Positions 40,286 to 54,322 of a DNA stretch of 64,000 bases are shown piece by piece. The notes beneath the pieces are model-generated. The model was not told the DNA's origin. It saw only the letters and a list, made by a program, of their open reading frames with translations, and did no database searches. Numbering within the stretch: position 1 is the first letter of the stretch; every line of letters begins with the position of its first letter. The position numbers and the translations under genes were made by a program. The stretch comes from Betaproteobacteria bacterium HGW-Betaproteobacteria-16 (GTDB lineage Bacteria > Pseudomonadota > Gammaproteobacteria > Burkholderiales > Burkholderiaceae_C), in NCBI GenBank assembly GCA_002840835.1, contig PHCQ01000003.1, positions 1 through 64,000 of the forward strand. Direction: 5' to 3'.

Positions 40286-40966
40286 ATGGCTAAATCTAAA
40301 TCAATGAATCTGGATTTCAAGCGAATCCAGGACCAGCTTCGGAGCCAGTTCTCTGGACTGGATCCCAACGATCCTTCTCAGTGGCCCTATCTGCCAAAGA
40401 ACCTGCTGTATGTGGCTGTCTGTGCGGCCGTCATCGCAGCTTTGTGGTTTGTGTGGTTGAAGGATGTCGACGAGCAACTGGTTGCCGAAAAAGCGCGAGA
40501 AACACAGCTCCGCACCGACTACCGGAGCAAGCTTGTACAGGCGGTGAACCTTGATGCGTTGAGAAAACAGCTGGAACAGGTCCAGACCTATGTGACCCAG
40601 CTTGAAAAACAACTGCCGAGCAAGGCAGAGATGGACGCGTTGCTGTCAGACATCAACCAGGCTGGGCTTGGCAGAAGCCTGCAGTTCGAGCTCTTTCGTC
40701 CCGGGCAGGTAGCCGTCAAGGAGTATTACGCGGAGCTGCCTATCACGGTTCGTGTAACGGGGGGTTATCACGACATCGGTTTGTTCGCTGCTGATATTGC
40801 CAATCTCTCTCGAATTGTCACCTTGAACAATCTCGCGTTGACACCCGTGAAGGACCGGGACGGTATGTTGACACTCGATGGCATCGCCAAAACCTTCCGT
40901 TATCTGGACGAAGAAGAGATTGCTTTGCAGCAAAAGGCGCAAGCTGCACCGGGAGCCAAGAAGTGA
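40286..40966 (+). CDS. pilO: Type IV pilus assembly protein PilO
   Basis: Partner of PilN in the pilus alignment complex, 226 residues from the ATG at 40286 (a TTG three codons upstream is possible, but GAGGT fits the ATG). One helix (LLYVAVCAAVIAALWFVWL), a coiled coil and a periplasmic domain with the YAELPITVRVTGGYHDIGLFAADIANLSRIV block. Overlaps pilP as GTGA. Confidence 0.93.
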   Translation: MAKSKSMNLDFKRIQDQLRSQFSGLDPNDPSQWPYLPKNLLYVAVCAAVIAALWFVWLKDVDEQLVAEKARETQLRTDYRSKLVQAVNLDALRKQLEQVQTYVTQLEKQLPSKAEMDALLSDINQAGLGRSLQFELFRPGQVAVKEYYAELPITVRVTGGYHDIGLFAADIANLSRIVTLNNLALTPVKDRDGMLTLDGIAKTFRYLDEEEIALQQKAQAAPGAKK

Positions 40967-41517
40967 TTCCAAATAAGTTTTCTGGTGGAATCGTTGCTGC
41001 GGTCCTTGTATCGATGCTGAGTGCCTGCTCTTCATCGGGTGAAGACGAATTGCAGCAATGGATGGTGAGTGAGCGCAACAGCATTCGGCCCAGCGTGACG
41101 CCCATTCCCGAGCCATCCAAATTTGAACCGCAAGCGTACACAGGCGAAAGTCTGGAAGAGCCATTCAGCAGTGCGAAGCTTGCCAGCATCCTTCGCAGTG
41201 GCCAAAGTGTGCCGCTCTCCAACTCTTCATTGATTGAGCCCGAACTGAACCGGCGCAAGCAACCTCTCGAGGCCTTTCCGTTGGACGTGATGTCGATGGT
41301 GGGAAGCCTGAGTCAGCAGGACCAGTTGGTGGCTTTGGTGAAGGTGGACAACCTGCTATACCAAGTGCGTCCCGGCAACTACTTGGGACAAAACTACGGC
41401 CGTGTCGAGCAGATCACCGAAACAGAGGTCGTTCTGCGAGAGATCGTGCAAGACGCATCCGGTGAATGGACCCAACGACCAGCAGCGCTACAGCTACAAG
41501 AGGAAGCTTCGAAATGA
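40963..41517 (+). CDS. pilP: Type IV pilus assembly lipoprotein PilP
   Basis: Inner-membrane lipoprotein, 184 residues, that ties PilN/PilO to the secretin PilQ. Lipobox LSAC at residue about 22, a disordered linker and the C-terminal beta domain (VGSLSQQDQLVALVKVDNLLYQVRPGNYLGQNYGRV) typical of PilP. The start is a GTG overlapping the pilO stop; pilQ overlaps its end. Confidence 0.94.
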   Translation: MIPNKFSGGIVAAVLVSMLSACSSSGEDELQQWMVSERNSIRPSVTPIPEPSKFEPQAYTGESLEEPFSSAKLASILRSGQSVPLSNSSLIEPELNRRKQPLEAFPLDVMSMVGSLSQQDQLVALVKVDNLLYQVRPGNYLGQNYGRVEQITETEVVLREIVQDASGEWTQRPAALQLQEEASK

Positions 41518-43679
41518 ACAAGCCAACAAAGGGCATGATGTCCCGCTCCATTCATCATCAGATCGGAAAGGGGCTGGTTTTTGCACTGGTCGCCCTGGGT
41601 TCCACTTGGGCAACGGCTCAAAATGCCATCAAATCGCTTTCAGGTGGGGTGCAGGGTGGCGTCGAAGTCATTCGTATTGAAACGAATGAACCTCTGGCCG
41701 CGATTCCTACCGGTTTCACCATTCAATCCCCAGCCAGGATTGCACTGGACTTTCCCGGCATGGCCAACGGGATTGGACGCAACTCCATCGAACTGAATCA
41801 GGGCAATTTGCGCTCAGCCAATGTGGTGCAGGCGGGTGACCGCACCCGTGTGGTCATCAACCTCAAGCAGCCTTCGGCCTATCAGGCCAGCATGGATGGC
41901 AAGACGTTGGTCGTCGTGCTGGAACGCTCTGCAGCCACTACTGTGGCACCCGCTGAGCCACAGGCATTTGCTGAAAGCAGAAACAATGAGGTGGCGCCGC
42001 TGCGTGACATCGACTTCCGTCGCGGTGCTGGAAGCGCTGGGCGGGTCGTGGTGGAGTTGGCCAACAACCAAGTGGGGGTTGACATTCGGCAGCAAGGTCA
42101 AAACCTCGTTGTCGAGTTCCTCAAGACATCCTTGCCGGAAGGTTTGAGACGAAGGCTGGACGTGACGGACTTTGGCACGCCGGTGGAGTCTATCGTGACC
42201 TCTCAGGCTGGCGACCGTGTGCGCATGGTGGTGAGCCCCAAAGGAAACTGGGAACACTCCGCCTATCAAAGCGACAACCAGTTTGTTCTTGAAGTGCGTG
42301 AACAGGTCATCGACCCGTCCAAGCTCACTCAAGGCCCTGGTTACAACGGCGAAAAGCTGTCGCTCAACTTCCAGAACATTGAGGTACGGTCGTTGCTGCA
42401 AGTGATCGCTGACTTCACGAACTTCAACGTGGTCACGTCGGACTCGGTCACTGGCGCAGTGACCCTGCGCCTGAAGGATGTTCCCTGGGATCAGGCGCTC
42501 GACATCATTCTTCAAGCCAAAGGCTTGGGGATGAGAAAGAACGGCAATGTGCTCTGGATTGCGCCCAACGACGAAATTGCTGCACGTGAAAAGCAGGAGC
42601 TTGAATCCAAGGCTTCACTCGAAAGCCTGGAGACGCTGAGAACCCAAGGGTTCCAGATGAACTATGCCAAGGCAGCGGACATTGCCGCCCAGATTTCGGC
42701 AGGCGGAAGTTCGTCTGGCGGCGCAGGCGGTGCGGTAAGCGCGCGAATTTTGTCACCACGAGGCAGCGTGATCGCCGAGCCTCGGACCAATCAGTTGTTT
42801 GTGACTGACATCCCATCCAAACTGGAGCAAGTCCAGGCCTTCATTGCCAAGTTGGACATCCCGATTCGGCAGGTATTGATCGAAGCACGAATTGTTGAGG
42901 CGGATGACCGCTTTGGTAGGTCCATTGGTGTGCGCTTGGGTGGCAGTGATCTGCGCGGCGTGCGAGGCGGGCAGCCAGGCTATCCGATTGGTGGGTCAGA
43001 CCGTATTGCCATTGGCGGCAGCTACAACGCCGTATCCAGTACCACGGTGGAGAGTGAAAATGTGCTCGATACCATCAATACGTCATTTGTCAACCTTCCT
43101 TCCACGGGTGCTGGTGGTTTCAATCCAGCCGCGTTTGCCGTGTCTCTCTTCAGTTCAGCCGCCAACAGGTTCCTGAACCTCGAGATCTCAGCACTGGAAG
43201 CAGATGGGCGTGGCAAAATTGTGTCGAGTCCGCGCATCGTCACTGCCGACCAAGTGAAGGCATTGATCGAACAGGGAACCGAATACCCGTACCAGACCGC
43301 GACTTCCAGTGGAGCAACTGCGATTGCCTTCAGGAAGGCTAACTTGAAACTTGAGGTGACGCCTCAGATCACGCCAGAAGGCAACATCATTCTTGATGTG
43401 GACATCAACAAAGACAGTCGCGGCGAGACCACAACCGCTGGCATTGCCATCAATACCAAGCATGTGCAGACCCAGGTGCTCGTGGAAAATGGTGGTACGG
43501 TGGTTATTGGTGGAATTTTCGAGTTGATCGAAGTGGACGATGTCACCAAAGTGCCTCTGTTTGGAGATATTCCCGTGGTGGGCAATCTGTTCAAGAACCG
43601 TAGCCGTACGGCGAATAAATCCGAGTTGCTGGTATTCCTTACGCCAAGGGTGATCACCGATCGTGGTGTAAGTCGTTAA
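41514..43679 (+). CDS. pilQ: Type IV pilus secretin PilQ
   Basis: Outer-membrane channel for the pilus, 721 residues from the ATG at 41514 (GAGGAAG site; overlaps the pilP stop). A signal peptide ends at ATAQ; two AMIN domains (peptidoglycan binding) follow, then an STN domain (ISLNF-like KLSLNFQNIEVRSLLQVIADF), N0/N1 domains and the secretin barrel with VPLFGDIPVVGNLFKNRSR and the terminal LVFLTPRVI. The gene is the last of pilMNOPQ. Confidence 0.96.
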   Translation: MNKPTKGMMSRSIHHQIGKGLVFALVALGSTWATAQNAIKSLSGGVQGGVEVIRIETNEPLAAIPTGFTIQSPARIALDFPGMANGIGRNSIELNQGNLRSANVVQAGDRTRVVINLKQPSAYQASMDGKTLVVVLERSAATTVAPAEPQAFAESRNNEVAPLRDIDFRRGAGSAGRVVVELANNQVGVDIRQQGQNLVVEFLKTSLPEGLRRRLDVTDFGTPVESIVTSQAGDRVRMVVSPKGNWEHSAYQSDNQFVLEVREQVIDPSKLTQGPGYNGEKLSLNFQNIEVRSLLQVIADFTNFNVVTSDSVTGAVTLRLKDVPWDQALDIILQAKGLGMRKNGNVLWIAPNDEIAAREKQELESKASLESLETLRTQGFQMNYAKAADIAAQISAGGSSSGGAGGAVSARILSPRGSVIAEPRTNQLFVTDIPSKLEQVQAFIAKLDIPIRQVLIEARIVEADDRFGRSIGVRLGGSDLRGVRGGQPGYPIGGSDRIAIGGSYNAVSSTTVESENVLDTINTSFVNLPSTGAGGFNPAAFAVSLFSSAANRFLNLEISALEADGRGKIVSSPRIVTADQVKALIEQGTEYPYQTATSSGATAIAFRKANLKLEVTPQITPEGNIILDVDINKDSRGETTTAGIAINTKHVQTQVLVENGGTVVIGGIFELIEVDDVTKVPLFGDIPVVGNLFKNRSRTANKSELLVFLTPRVITDRGVSR

Positions 43680-43719
43680 GTCTCGTGCATTGTTTAAGAT
43701 TATTTGAGGGTCGATTTGT

Positions 43720-44181
43720 ATGAAAGTTGCAAAAGCAATCAGCCTGATGGCTGTGGCGGTACTGGTTGTGGCTTGTGGTGGAGGCGGAGACGAGGCGGGT
43801 GACGTGAGTGAAATGTCGGTGATCCCTGCAGACGTCACTTGGAAGGTGGCGACCTGCGGGACGCGCTATTCCGACGGCATCACGGTCCATACCATCAATG
43901 GCGGGCAGCCTCCCTTCAGAATCAATAGCTCAGACCCCGGTCTTTTCGAATTTGGAATCTACCAGATCGTTGGTGGTACCCGGCAATACGTACCACTTGC
44001 ACTGGGCGGCGATGGTACTGTCGAGCTGAGAGGGAAGGATCCTCAGTTTGTGGTCCGTACGAAATTTGGCAGAGGTTGTGTGGATCCTGCGGTCATTACT
44101 ATTCTCGACTACCATTCAAATCCCGTTTCAATTGAATACGTGATTGAAGAAGAGGAAGAGGAAGCTGCAGCGGCATCGTAA
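43720..44181 (+). CDS. Unknown lipoprotein with one Ig-like domain
   Basis: Unrecognised 153-residue protein. The signal ends in the lipobox LVVAC (Cys19), so it is probably a lipoprotein of the outer membrane. The mature part looks like one beta-sandwich: VTVHTINGG-type start with NGGQPPFRINSSDPGLFEF, then VVRTKFGRGC and VITILDYHSNPVSIEYVI, the pattern of bacterial Ig-like repeats. Cys46 and Cys120 could form a disulfide. The C terminus is an EEEEEE AAAAS tail. A GAGGGTC site precedes the ATG. It lies between pilQ and aroK, which are usually adjacent, so it may serve the pilus or have been inserted. Function unknown. Confidence 0.7.
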   Translation: MKVAKAISLMAVAVLVVACGGGGDEAGDVSEMSVIPADVTWKVATCGTRYSDGITVHTINGGQPPFRINSSDPGLFEFGIYQIVGGTRQYVPLALGGDGTVELRGKDPQFVVRTKFGRGCVDPAVITILDYHSNPVSIEYVIEEEEEEAAAAS

Positions 44182-44265
44182 ATGACGTTGGACAAGATTG
44201 CATAGGATTGGATTGCCGTCTCTATGTAGTCTTATGCATCCAAGTGCACAGATTCACTGTAATAA

Positions 44266-44802
44266 ATGGCGTTTGTGGCCTTAGTTGGCCTCCCAGGTTC
44301 AGGAAAATCGACTGTCGGTCGCCAATTGGCGCGTCGATTCAATCTGAATTTTGTCGACTCTGATGCACGAATCGAGCAGCGGTTGGGTTGCTCGATTCGT
44401 GAATTCTTTGAGCGTGAAGGTGAAGCCCGGTTTCGCGAAGTTGAAGCCGAAGAAATCGATCAGCTGACTTTGAAGGCTGATTGCGTGCTATCGACAGGTG
44501 GAGGCTCCGTGCTGCGGCGAGAGAACCGGGAGCATCTGCGCGGACGCTGTCAGGTGGTTTACCTTCGGTCTTCTCCCGACGAGCTGTACAGGCGCTTGCG
44601 ACACGATCGCAACCGGCCGCTGCTCCAAGTGGCAGACCCCTTGGCCAAGCTGCGTGACCTTTATGCCGAGCGGGACCCTTTGTATAGGGAAACCGCGCAC
44701 TACGTGATCGAAACGGGAAGACCCTCTGTGACCATGCTGGTCAACATGATCGTCATGCAGCTCGAGCTTGCTGGTCACCGGATGGGGACATCATCCACAT
44801 AG
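44266..44802 (+). CDS. aroK: Shikimate kinase
   Basis: Phosphorylates shikimate in the aromatic amino acid pathway, 178 residues. Walker A GLPGSGKST (residues 8-16), the shikimate-binding DSDARIEQRLGCSIREFFE and GGGSVLR motifs, and the lid RLRHDRNRPLL are present. There is no strong ribosome site. Its place after pilQ and before aroB is the usual one in this group. Confidence 0.95.
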   Translation: MAFVALVGLPGSGKSTVGRQLARRFNLNFVDSDARIEQRLGCSIREFFEREGEARFREVEAEEIDQLTLKADCVLSTGGGSVLRRENREHLRGRCQVVYLRSSPDELYRRLRHDRNRPLLQVADPLAKLRDLYAERDPLYRETAHYVIETGRPSVTMLVNMIVMQLELAGHRMGTSST

Positions 44803-44922
44803 ATTGCGTCTTTTATGCCAAGGTCGGACCCTCGTGCGGGCGTCCCTTTTCCCTCATTCTTGATTGAACCGCGCCGAATCCGTCCTTCCCGCTCGGCCGC
44901 CGCGCTGATCTAAACTCCCGGC

Positions 44923-46047
44923 ATGAACGAGACAGTATTGAAACCGGGCGTGGAGTGTGTGGACATCGCCTTGGGTGACCGCAGCTACCAGATTCGCATT
45001 GGATCAGGCCTCATTGAGTCCGCCAGCAGCTTTGATGGCCTGCCAGGTGGCCGGTCGGCTTTGATCGTCAGCAATGAAACGGTCGCGCCCTTGTATCTCA
45101 AGCGGCTCGAGGCCGCCTTGGGGACTCTCCATCCCAGCGTGCACAGCGTGGTGCTCTCCGACGGCGAAGTGCACAAACACTGGGCAACGCTGAACCAGAT
45201 TTTCGACAAGCTCCTTGAGCGTCAGTGCGACCGAAAGACGGTGCTTTATGCATTGGGCGGTGGCGTGGTGGGTGACATGACCGGATTTGCCGCCGCCTGC
45301 TACATGAGGGGCGTGCCGTTTGTCCAGGTTCCGACGACCTTGTTGGCACAGGTGGATTCCTCGGTGGGGGGCAAGACCGGCATCAATCACCCTTTGGGCA
45401 AGAACATGATCGGGGCTTTCCATCAGCCCCTTCGAGTGATATGCGATCTGGATACGCTTTCAACACTGCCTCCGCGTGAGTTGAGTGCTGGGCTGGCCGA
45501 AGTGATCAAGTACGGCCCCATCGCAGACTTGACCTTTTTCGAATGGATCGAAGCCAACATTGATGCATTGATTGGAGGCGATGCCAAGTCCTTGGCCCTG
45601 GCAGTCAAGCGAAGCTGTGAAATCAAGGCGTGGGTGGTCGGTCTGGATGAGCGCGAGTCTGGCTTGCGCGCCATTTTGAATTTCGGGCACACGTTCGGCC
45701 ACGCGATCGAAGCGGGTATGGGCTACGGGTCATGGTTGCATGGCGAGGCCGTGGGGTGTGGCATGGTGATGGCGGCACGTCTGTCCCGCTCACTTGGGCT
45801 GATCGATCAGTCATTTCTCACTCGTCTTGAGTTGCTGGTCAGAAAGGCGGGTCTGCCTGTGGTCGCGCCCGTGCTGGACTTGAGCGACAACGTGGGTCGC
45901 TACATGGAATTGATGCGTGTTGACAAAAAGGCCGAGGGAGGCGCTATCCGGTTTGTGGTGATTGATGGACCCGGACGCGCCCGGTTGCAAGCGGTGCCCG
46001 ACGATCTGGTTGCCGAGGTGATCACCCGCAGTTGTGCCACGCCATGA
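44923..46047 (+). CDS. aroB: 3-dehydroquinate synthase
   Basis: Second step of the shikimate pathway; NAD- and metal-dependent, 374 residues. Seen: [62 protein letters not shown], and the metal ligands in [12 protein letters not shown] and [11 protein letters not shown]. The stop overlaps the start of the dGTPase-like gene. A TAAACT box 14 bases before the ATG may be a -10. Confidence 0.96.
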   Translation: MNETVLKPGVECVDIALGDRSYQIRIGSGLIESASSFDGLPGGRSALIVSNETVAPLYLKRLEAALGTLHPSVHSVVLSDGEVHKHWATLNQIFDKLLERQCDRKTVLYALGGGVVGDMTGFAAACYMRGVPFVQVPTTLLAQVDSSVGGKTGINHPLGKNMIGAFHQPLRVICDLDTLSTLPPRELSAGLAEVIKYGPIADLTFFEWIEANIDALIGGDAKSLALAVKRSCEIKAWVVGLDERESGLRAILNFGHTFGHAIEAGMGYGSWLHGEAVGCGMVMAARLSRSLGLIDQSFLTRLELLVRKAGLPVVAPVLDLSDNVGRYMELMRVDKKAEGGAIRFVVIDGPGRARLQAVPDDLVAEVITRSCATP

Positions 46048-47273
46048 TCGTGCACCACCCCCCGGTAGCGGGGCAGCTTGCGCGCTACGCGAGTGATCCT
46101 TCTCGCAGCCGCGGCAGACGGATCGAAGAGCCTGCGGCGCCCACCCGATCGGCGTTTCAGCGTGACCGGGACCGGGTCATTCATTCCACGGCATTCAGAC
46201 GTCTGGTGTACAAAACCCAGGTCTTTCTGAACCATGAAGGCGACCTCTTTCGCACCCGTTTGACACACTCGCTCGAAGTCGCGCAGTTGGGCAGGAGCAT
46301 TGCGCGTTCCCTGCAACTGAATGAAGACCTCGTCGAGGGAATATCCCTGGCCCATGATCTGGGGCACACCCCATTTGGTCACGCAGGTCAGGACGCATTG
46401 AATGCGTGTCTGAAATCGCTGCCAGAGGGCACGGACGTACAGCGCAACGGCTTTGAGCACAACCTTCAAAGCCTGCGCGTGGTGGATGAACTGGAAGAGC
46501 GCTACCCAGGCTTTGACGGGTTGAATCTTTCCTTTGAAACCCGTGAGGGCATTCTCAAGCACTGCTCCCGTGCCAACGCCCAGATTCTGGAACAGAGGGA
46601 GCCCGGTGGCGTAGGCGCCCGGTTTGTTCATGGTGGCTCGCCCTCGCTTGAAGCACAACTCTGTAATCTTGCCGATGAGATTGCTTACAACGCGCACGAT
46701 ATTGACGATGGCGTGCGATCTGGCTTGCTTGCGCTTGAGCAACTGGAGGACGTGCCGCTGTTTGACGAATATCGGCGCACAGCATTGAAGGCTCATCCGG
46801 ACCTGAAAGGACGCAGGCTCCTTTTTGAATCGATCCGACTGATGTTGAGCGAACAGGTCTACGACGTCATCGACACCACGAGTCAGCGCCTGGAAGCTGC
46901 AGGGGTTGTCAATGCAGAAGATGTGCGAGCGCTCCCTGCCATGGTGGGATTCTCGGATGCCATGAAGTCCGCGTCGAATACGTTGAAGTCCTTCTTGCAC
47001 AAAAACCTGTACCGTCACCCCCAGGTCATGGACAACACGAACAGGGCCCGACAAGTCGTGACCGATCTGTTTGCCCTGTATCTGCAGCGGCCAGAAGAAA
47101 TGACAGATGGCGCCTTGCCTGAACAGTCGCTGGCCCGTTCCGTGGCCGATCACATTGCGGGCATGACGGATCGGTTCGCCATTCGCGAGCACGAGCGGCT
47201 GATGGGGACCTCGGTTTTTCCGTCGGGCATTGAGGCTGCGAACAAGCCAACACCGTCCGTGGACGTGCGCTGA
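46044..47273 (+). CDS. dgt: dGTPase-like HD-domain nucleotide triphosphohydrolase
   Basis: HD-family hydrolase that removes triphosphate from dNTPs, 409 residues from the ATG at 46044, which overlaps the aroB stop as ATGA. Metal-binding blocks: [18 protein letters not shown] and [18 protein letters not shown], then the [35 protein letters not shown] segment and [12 protein letters not shown]. It belongs to the deoxyguanosinetriphosphate triphosphohydrolase-like group (type 2). Substrate preference is not known. Confidence 0.9.
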   Translation: MIVHHPPVAGQLARYASDPSRSRGRRIEEPAAPTRSAFQRDRDRVIHSTAFRRLVYKTQVFLNHEGDLFRTRLTHSLEVAQLGRSIARSLQLNEDLVEGISLAHDLGHTPFGHAGQDALNACLKSLPEGTDVQRNGFEHNLQSLRVVDELEERYPGFDGLNLSFETREGILKHCSRANAQILEQREPGGVGARFVHGGSPSLEAQLCNLADEIAYNAHDIDDGVRSGLLALEQLEDVPLFDEYRRTALKAHPDLKGRRLLFESIRLMLSEQVYDVIDTTSQRLEAAGVVNAEDVRALPAMVGFSDAMKSASNTLKSFLHKNLYRHPQVMDNTNRARQVVTDLFALYLQRPEEMTDGALPEQSLARSVADHIAGMTDRFAIREHERLMGTSVFPSGIEAANKPTPSVDVR

Positions 47274-48502
47274 TGCCGAACCGTCGCCCCATGCTGGGTC
47301 CGCGTGGCACGGCTGCCTTGGTGGTGCTCGTTGGTGTGACCTGCGCGTTGCACGTTGGAAAGATGCCGGTGGCGATTCCAGTGTTGCAGGCGTCCTTGGG
47401 ACTGACATTGGTACAGGCCGGATTCCTGTTGTCTCTGGTGCAACTCGCTGGCATGCTCCTGGGGCTGCCTGTAGGGCTGATGGCCGATCGCTTCGGTGCC
47501 AGGCAACTGATGCTGCTGGGCCTGTTTCTTCTCTCTGCTGGCAGTGCGCTGGGAGCAGCGTCTCCCGGCGTCGCGTTTCTGTTGGCCACCCGCGTGCTGG
47601 AAGGCCTTGGGTTTTTGCTGGCGGTGCTCCCTGCGCCGGCCCTGTTGCGCCAGCAGGTCCATGACCCATCGGTGTTGTCCAGAGCGCTGGGCTGGTGGGG
47701 CGCGTACATGCCGCTGGGGACGGCGCTCGCCCTGTTGCTCGGCGTGCCCCTGTTGACCTGGATGGGTTGGCGCTGGGCGTGGGCGGGCCTGGCCTTGTTG
47801 TCGCTGTTGGCCGCTTTCACTTTGGCTCGTGGTGTGGCGGCCGACGGTTCTTCTCATGGCCGATCAGGCATCGCGCAGGCGCTTTTGCCCCGGCTGATGC
47901 GCACTTTGTCTAGTACGGGGCCCTGGCTGGTGGCGTTGGCCTTTTTTGTGTATTCCGGTCAATGGATGGCGGTGATCGGCTTCCTTCCCACCATTTATGG
48001 TCAATCCGGGTTTACGCCGGGCGCAGCGGGGGTGATGAGTGCCGTGGCCGCCGGTATCAACATGCTGGGCAATATCGCTGCGGGGCGCTGTGTATCGCTC
48101 GGTGTGCGGCCAGGGGCTCTGCTGGCGACGGGGTATGCGGCCATGGCCGTGGGCGCATGGCTCACGTTTGCGGCGGTGGGGCATCCGGTGCTGCAGTATG
48201 GAGCGGTGTTGCTGTTCTCCAGCCTGGGCGGCTTGATCCCGGGTACCTTGTTTGGTATGGCTGTGAACCTGGCGCCCGACAACAGCACCGTCTCCACCAC
48301 GGTCGGCTGGATGCAGCAGTTTTCATCGCTCGGGCAGTTCCTGGGGCCGCCGCTTGTTGCCTGGGTGGCTGTGGTGATGGGCGGATGGCAAACCACCTGG
48401 CTTGTGACAACGGCATGTTCCATGGTGGGGTTGCTGCTGGCCTGGCGCCTTCAGGGGGCCTGGAGCAGGGCGGCACAAGACCGGCGACCTGCTGCTGTCT
48501 GA
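47273..48502 (+). CDS. Major facilitator superfamily transporter
   Basis: Inner-membrane transporter, 409 residues and about twelve helices; the MFS loop motif GLPVGLMADRFGARQLMLLG lies between helices 2 and 3. The ATG overlaps the last base of the dgt stop (TGATG), so it may be co-transcribed. It resembles CynX/NimT-type carriers only loosely and the substrate is unknown. Confidence 0.85.
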   Translation: MPNRRPMLGPRGTAALVVLVGVTCALHVGKMPVAIPVLQASLGLTLVQAGFLLSLVQLAGMLLGLPVGLMADRFGARQLMLLGLFLLSAGSALGAASPGVAFLLATRVLEGLGFLLAVLPAPALLRQQVHDPSVLSRALGWWGAYMPLGTALALLLGVPLLTWMGWRWAWAGLALLSLLAAFTLARGVAADGSSHGRSGIAQALLPRLMRTLSSTGPWLVALAFFVYSGQWMAVIGFLPTIYGQSGFTPGAAGVMSAVAAGINMLGNIAAGRCVSLGVRPGALLATGYAAMAVGAWLTFAAVGHPVLQYGAVLLFSSLGGLIPGTLFGMAVNLAPDNSTVSTTVGWMQQFSSLGQFLGPPLVAWVAVVMGGWQTTWLVTTACSMVGLLLAWRLQGAWSRAAQDRRPAAV

Positions 48503-48627
48503 TCTGCAAATGCCGCACAGACGGAGCGGCGTGGCCCATGGCGACAGATCCAACCGTTCTGCATCGTGATGTGCGCAGGATTGCATAATCTGGCGGTCCC
48601 ACCGATCGGATCCCCATCAGAATCCCC

Positions 48628-49314
48628 ATGGCACGCTTGCCCCGACTCTCGATTCCCGGTAGCCTTCATCATGTCATGCAGCGGGGCAACAATCGCGAAG
48701 CCATCGTCAGGTCGGACGCCGATCGCCAGACTTTGCTGACATTGGTGACAGAGCAGGCGCTCCAGTACCGCGTGGCCCTGCACGCGTACGTTCTGATGGA
48801 CACTCATCTCCATTTGCTGCTTACGCCCGCGAGCAACAATGGCATTTCCTTGATGATGCAGGCAGTGGGGCGCCGGTATGTGCGCTATTTCAATGACCTC
48901 CACCGCCGAAGCGGCACGCTCTGGGATGGTAGGTACCGGTCAACCGTGGTGCAGGCCGAGCGCCACCTGATCACAAATATGTGCTTTCTGGATCTCATGC
49001 CGGTGCGCGCGGGAATTGTCATTCATCCCCATCTCTATCCCTGGTCCAGCCATTGCACCTACGTGGGACAGGTGCAAGACAAGCGCCTGACGCCGCATCC
49101 GGTGTACTGGTCGCTCGGCAACACGCCTTTCGCACGAGAGGCTGTTTATGCGGAGAGGGTGCGCGAAGGGCTGTCTGAAACGCAGGTCGAGTCGATCGAG
49201 GCGGCGGTGTTGCATGGCTGGGCCCTTGGGGACATGGATTTCATCGCCGGCCTTCAGCAGCAGACTCCCCGGCGTGTCAGCAAAGCGCGCCCAGGGCGGC
49301 CCCCGCTTCGGTAG
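48628..49314 (+). CDS. REP-associated tyrosine transposase (RAYT)-like protein
   Basis: Y1-HUH single-strand nuclease of 228 residues. The HUH motif is HLH (His60, His62) in DTHLHLLLTP and the candidate tyrosines are Tyr84 or Tyr87 in RRYVRYFN. The N-terminal LPRLSIPGSLHHVMQRGNNRE and the RYRSTVVQAERHLITNMCFLDLMPVRAGIV block are typical of RAYTs (TnpA_REP). Such genes are usually single and not flanked by IS ends; none are seen here. A short palindrome, TAATAGGGATCTGACCCTTATT, lies 93 bases downstream (49407-49428). C-terminal half, after about residue 160, is less conserved. Confidence 0.85.
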   Translation: MARLPRLSIPGSLHHVMQRGNNREAIVRSDADRQTLLTLVTEQALQYRVALHAYVLMDTHLHLLLTPASNNGISLMMQAVGRRYVRYFNDLHRRSGTLWDGRYRSTVVQAERHLITNMCFLDLMPVRAGIVIHPHLYPWSSHCTYVGQVQDKRLTPHPVYWSLGNTPFAREAVYAERVREGLSETQVESIEAAVLHGWALGDMDFIAGLQQQTPRRVSKARPGRPPLR

Positions 49315-49406
49315 TTGCTCGCGCCGGATCAACAGCGGTCTGTGGCCCTCATTTCTCGTGCTTCTATATGTCCCCAATTAATTCGGTATGAATGCCTGAT
49401 TCAGGT

Positions 49407-49428
49407 TAATAGGGATCTGACCCTTATT
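49407..49428. repeat. REP-like palindrome downstream of the RAYT gene
   Basis: TAATAGGG-ATCTGA-CCCTTATT, near-perfect dyad with one extra T. Similar GGGTCTGACCC-type sequences accompany RAYT genes in other proteobacteria. One copy only is seen in this window. Confidence 0.4.
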
Positions 49429-49436
49429 TAAAGCGC

Positions 49437-49465
49437 TTGGCATTCTTGTTGCATTGCACTATGCT
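49437..49465 (+). promoter_or_regulatory. Candidate sigma-70 promoter of gltBD
   Basis: TTGGCA, a 17-base spacer and TATGCT, ending 48 bases before the gltB ATG. The region between the REP-like palindrome and gltB has no other gene. Confidence 0.6.
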
Positions 49466-49513
49466 CTCCATCCGCCTCATTTTGTAGCGCCCACGATTGA
49501 AGAAGGAATAGCC

Positions 49514-54292
<4,779 letters not shown>

Positions 54293-54322
54293 AGAACCGG
54301 TCAAGCAAAAAGGACACGCATC

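Noticed and set aside
48503..49513. RAYT gene as part of a complete insertion sequence
   Set aside because: No terminal inverted repeats or target-site duplication are seen, and RAYT genes are typically single copy without IS ends.
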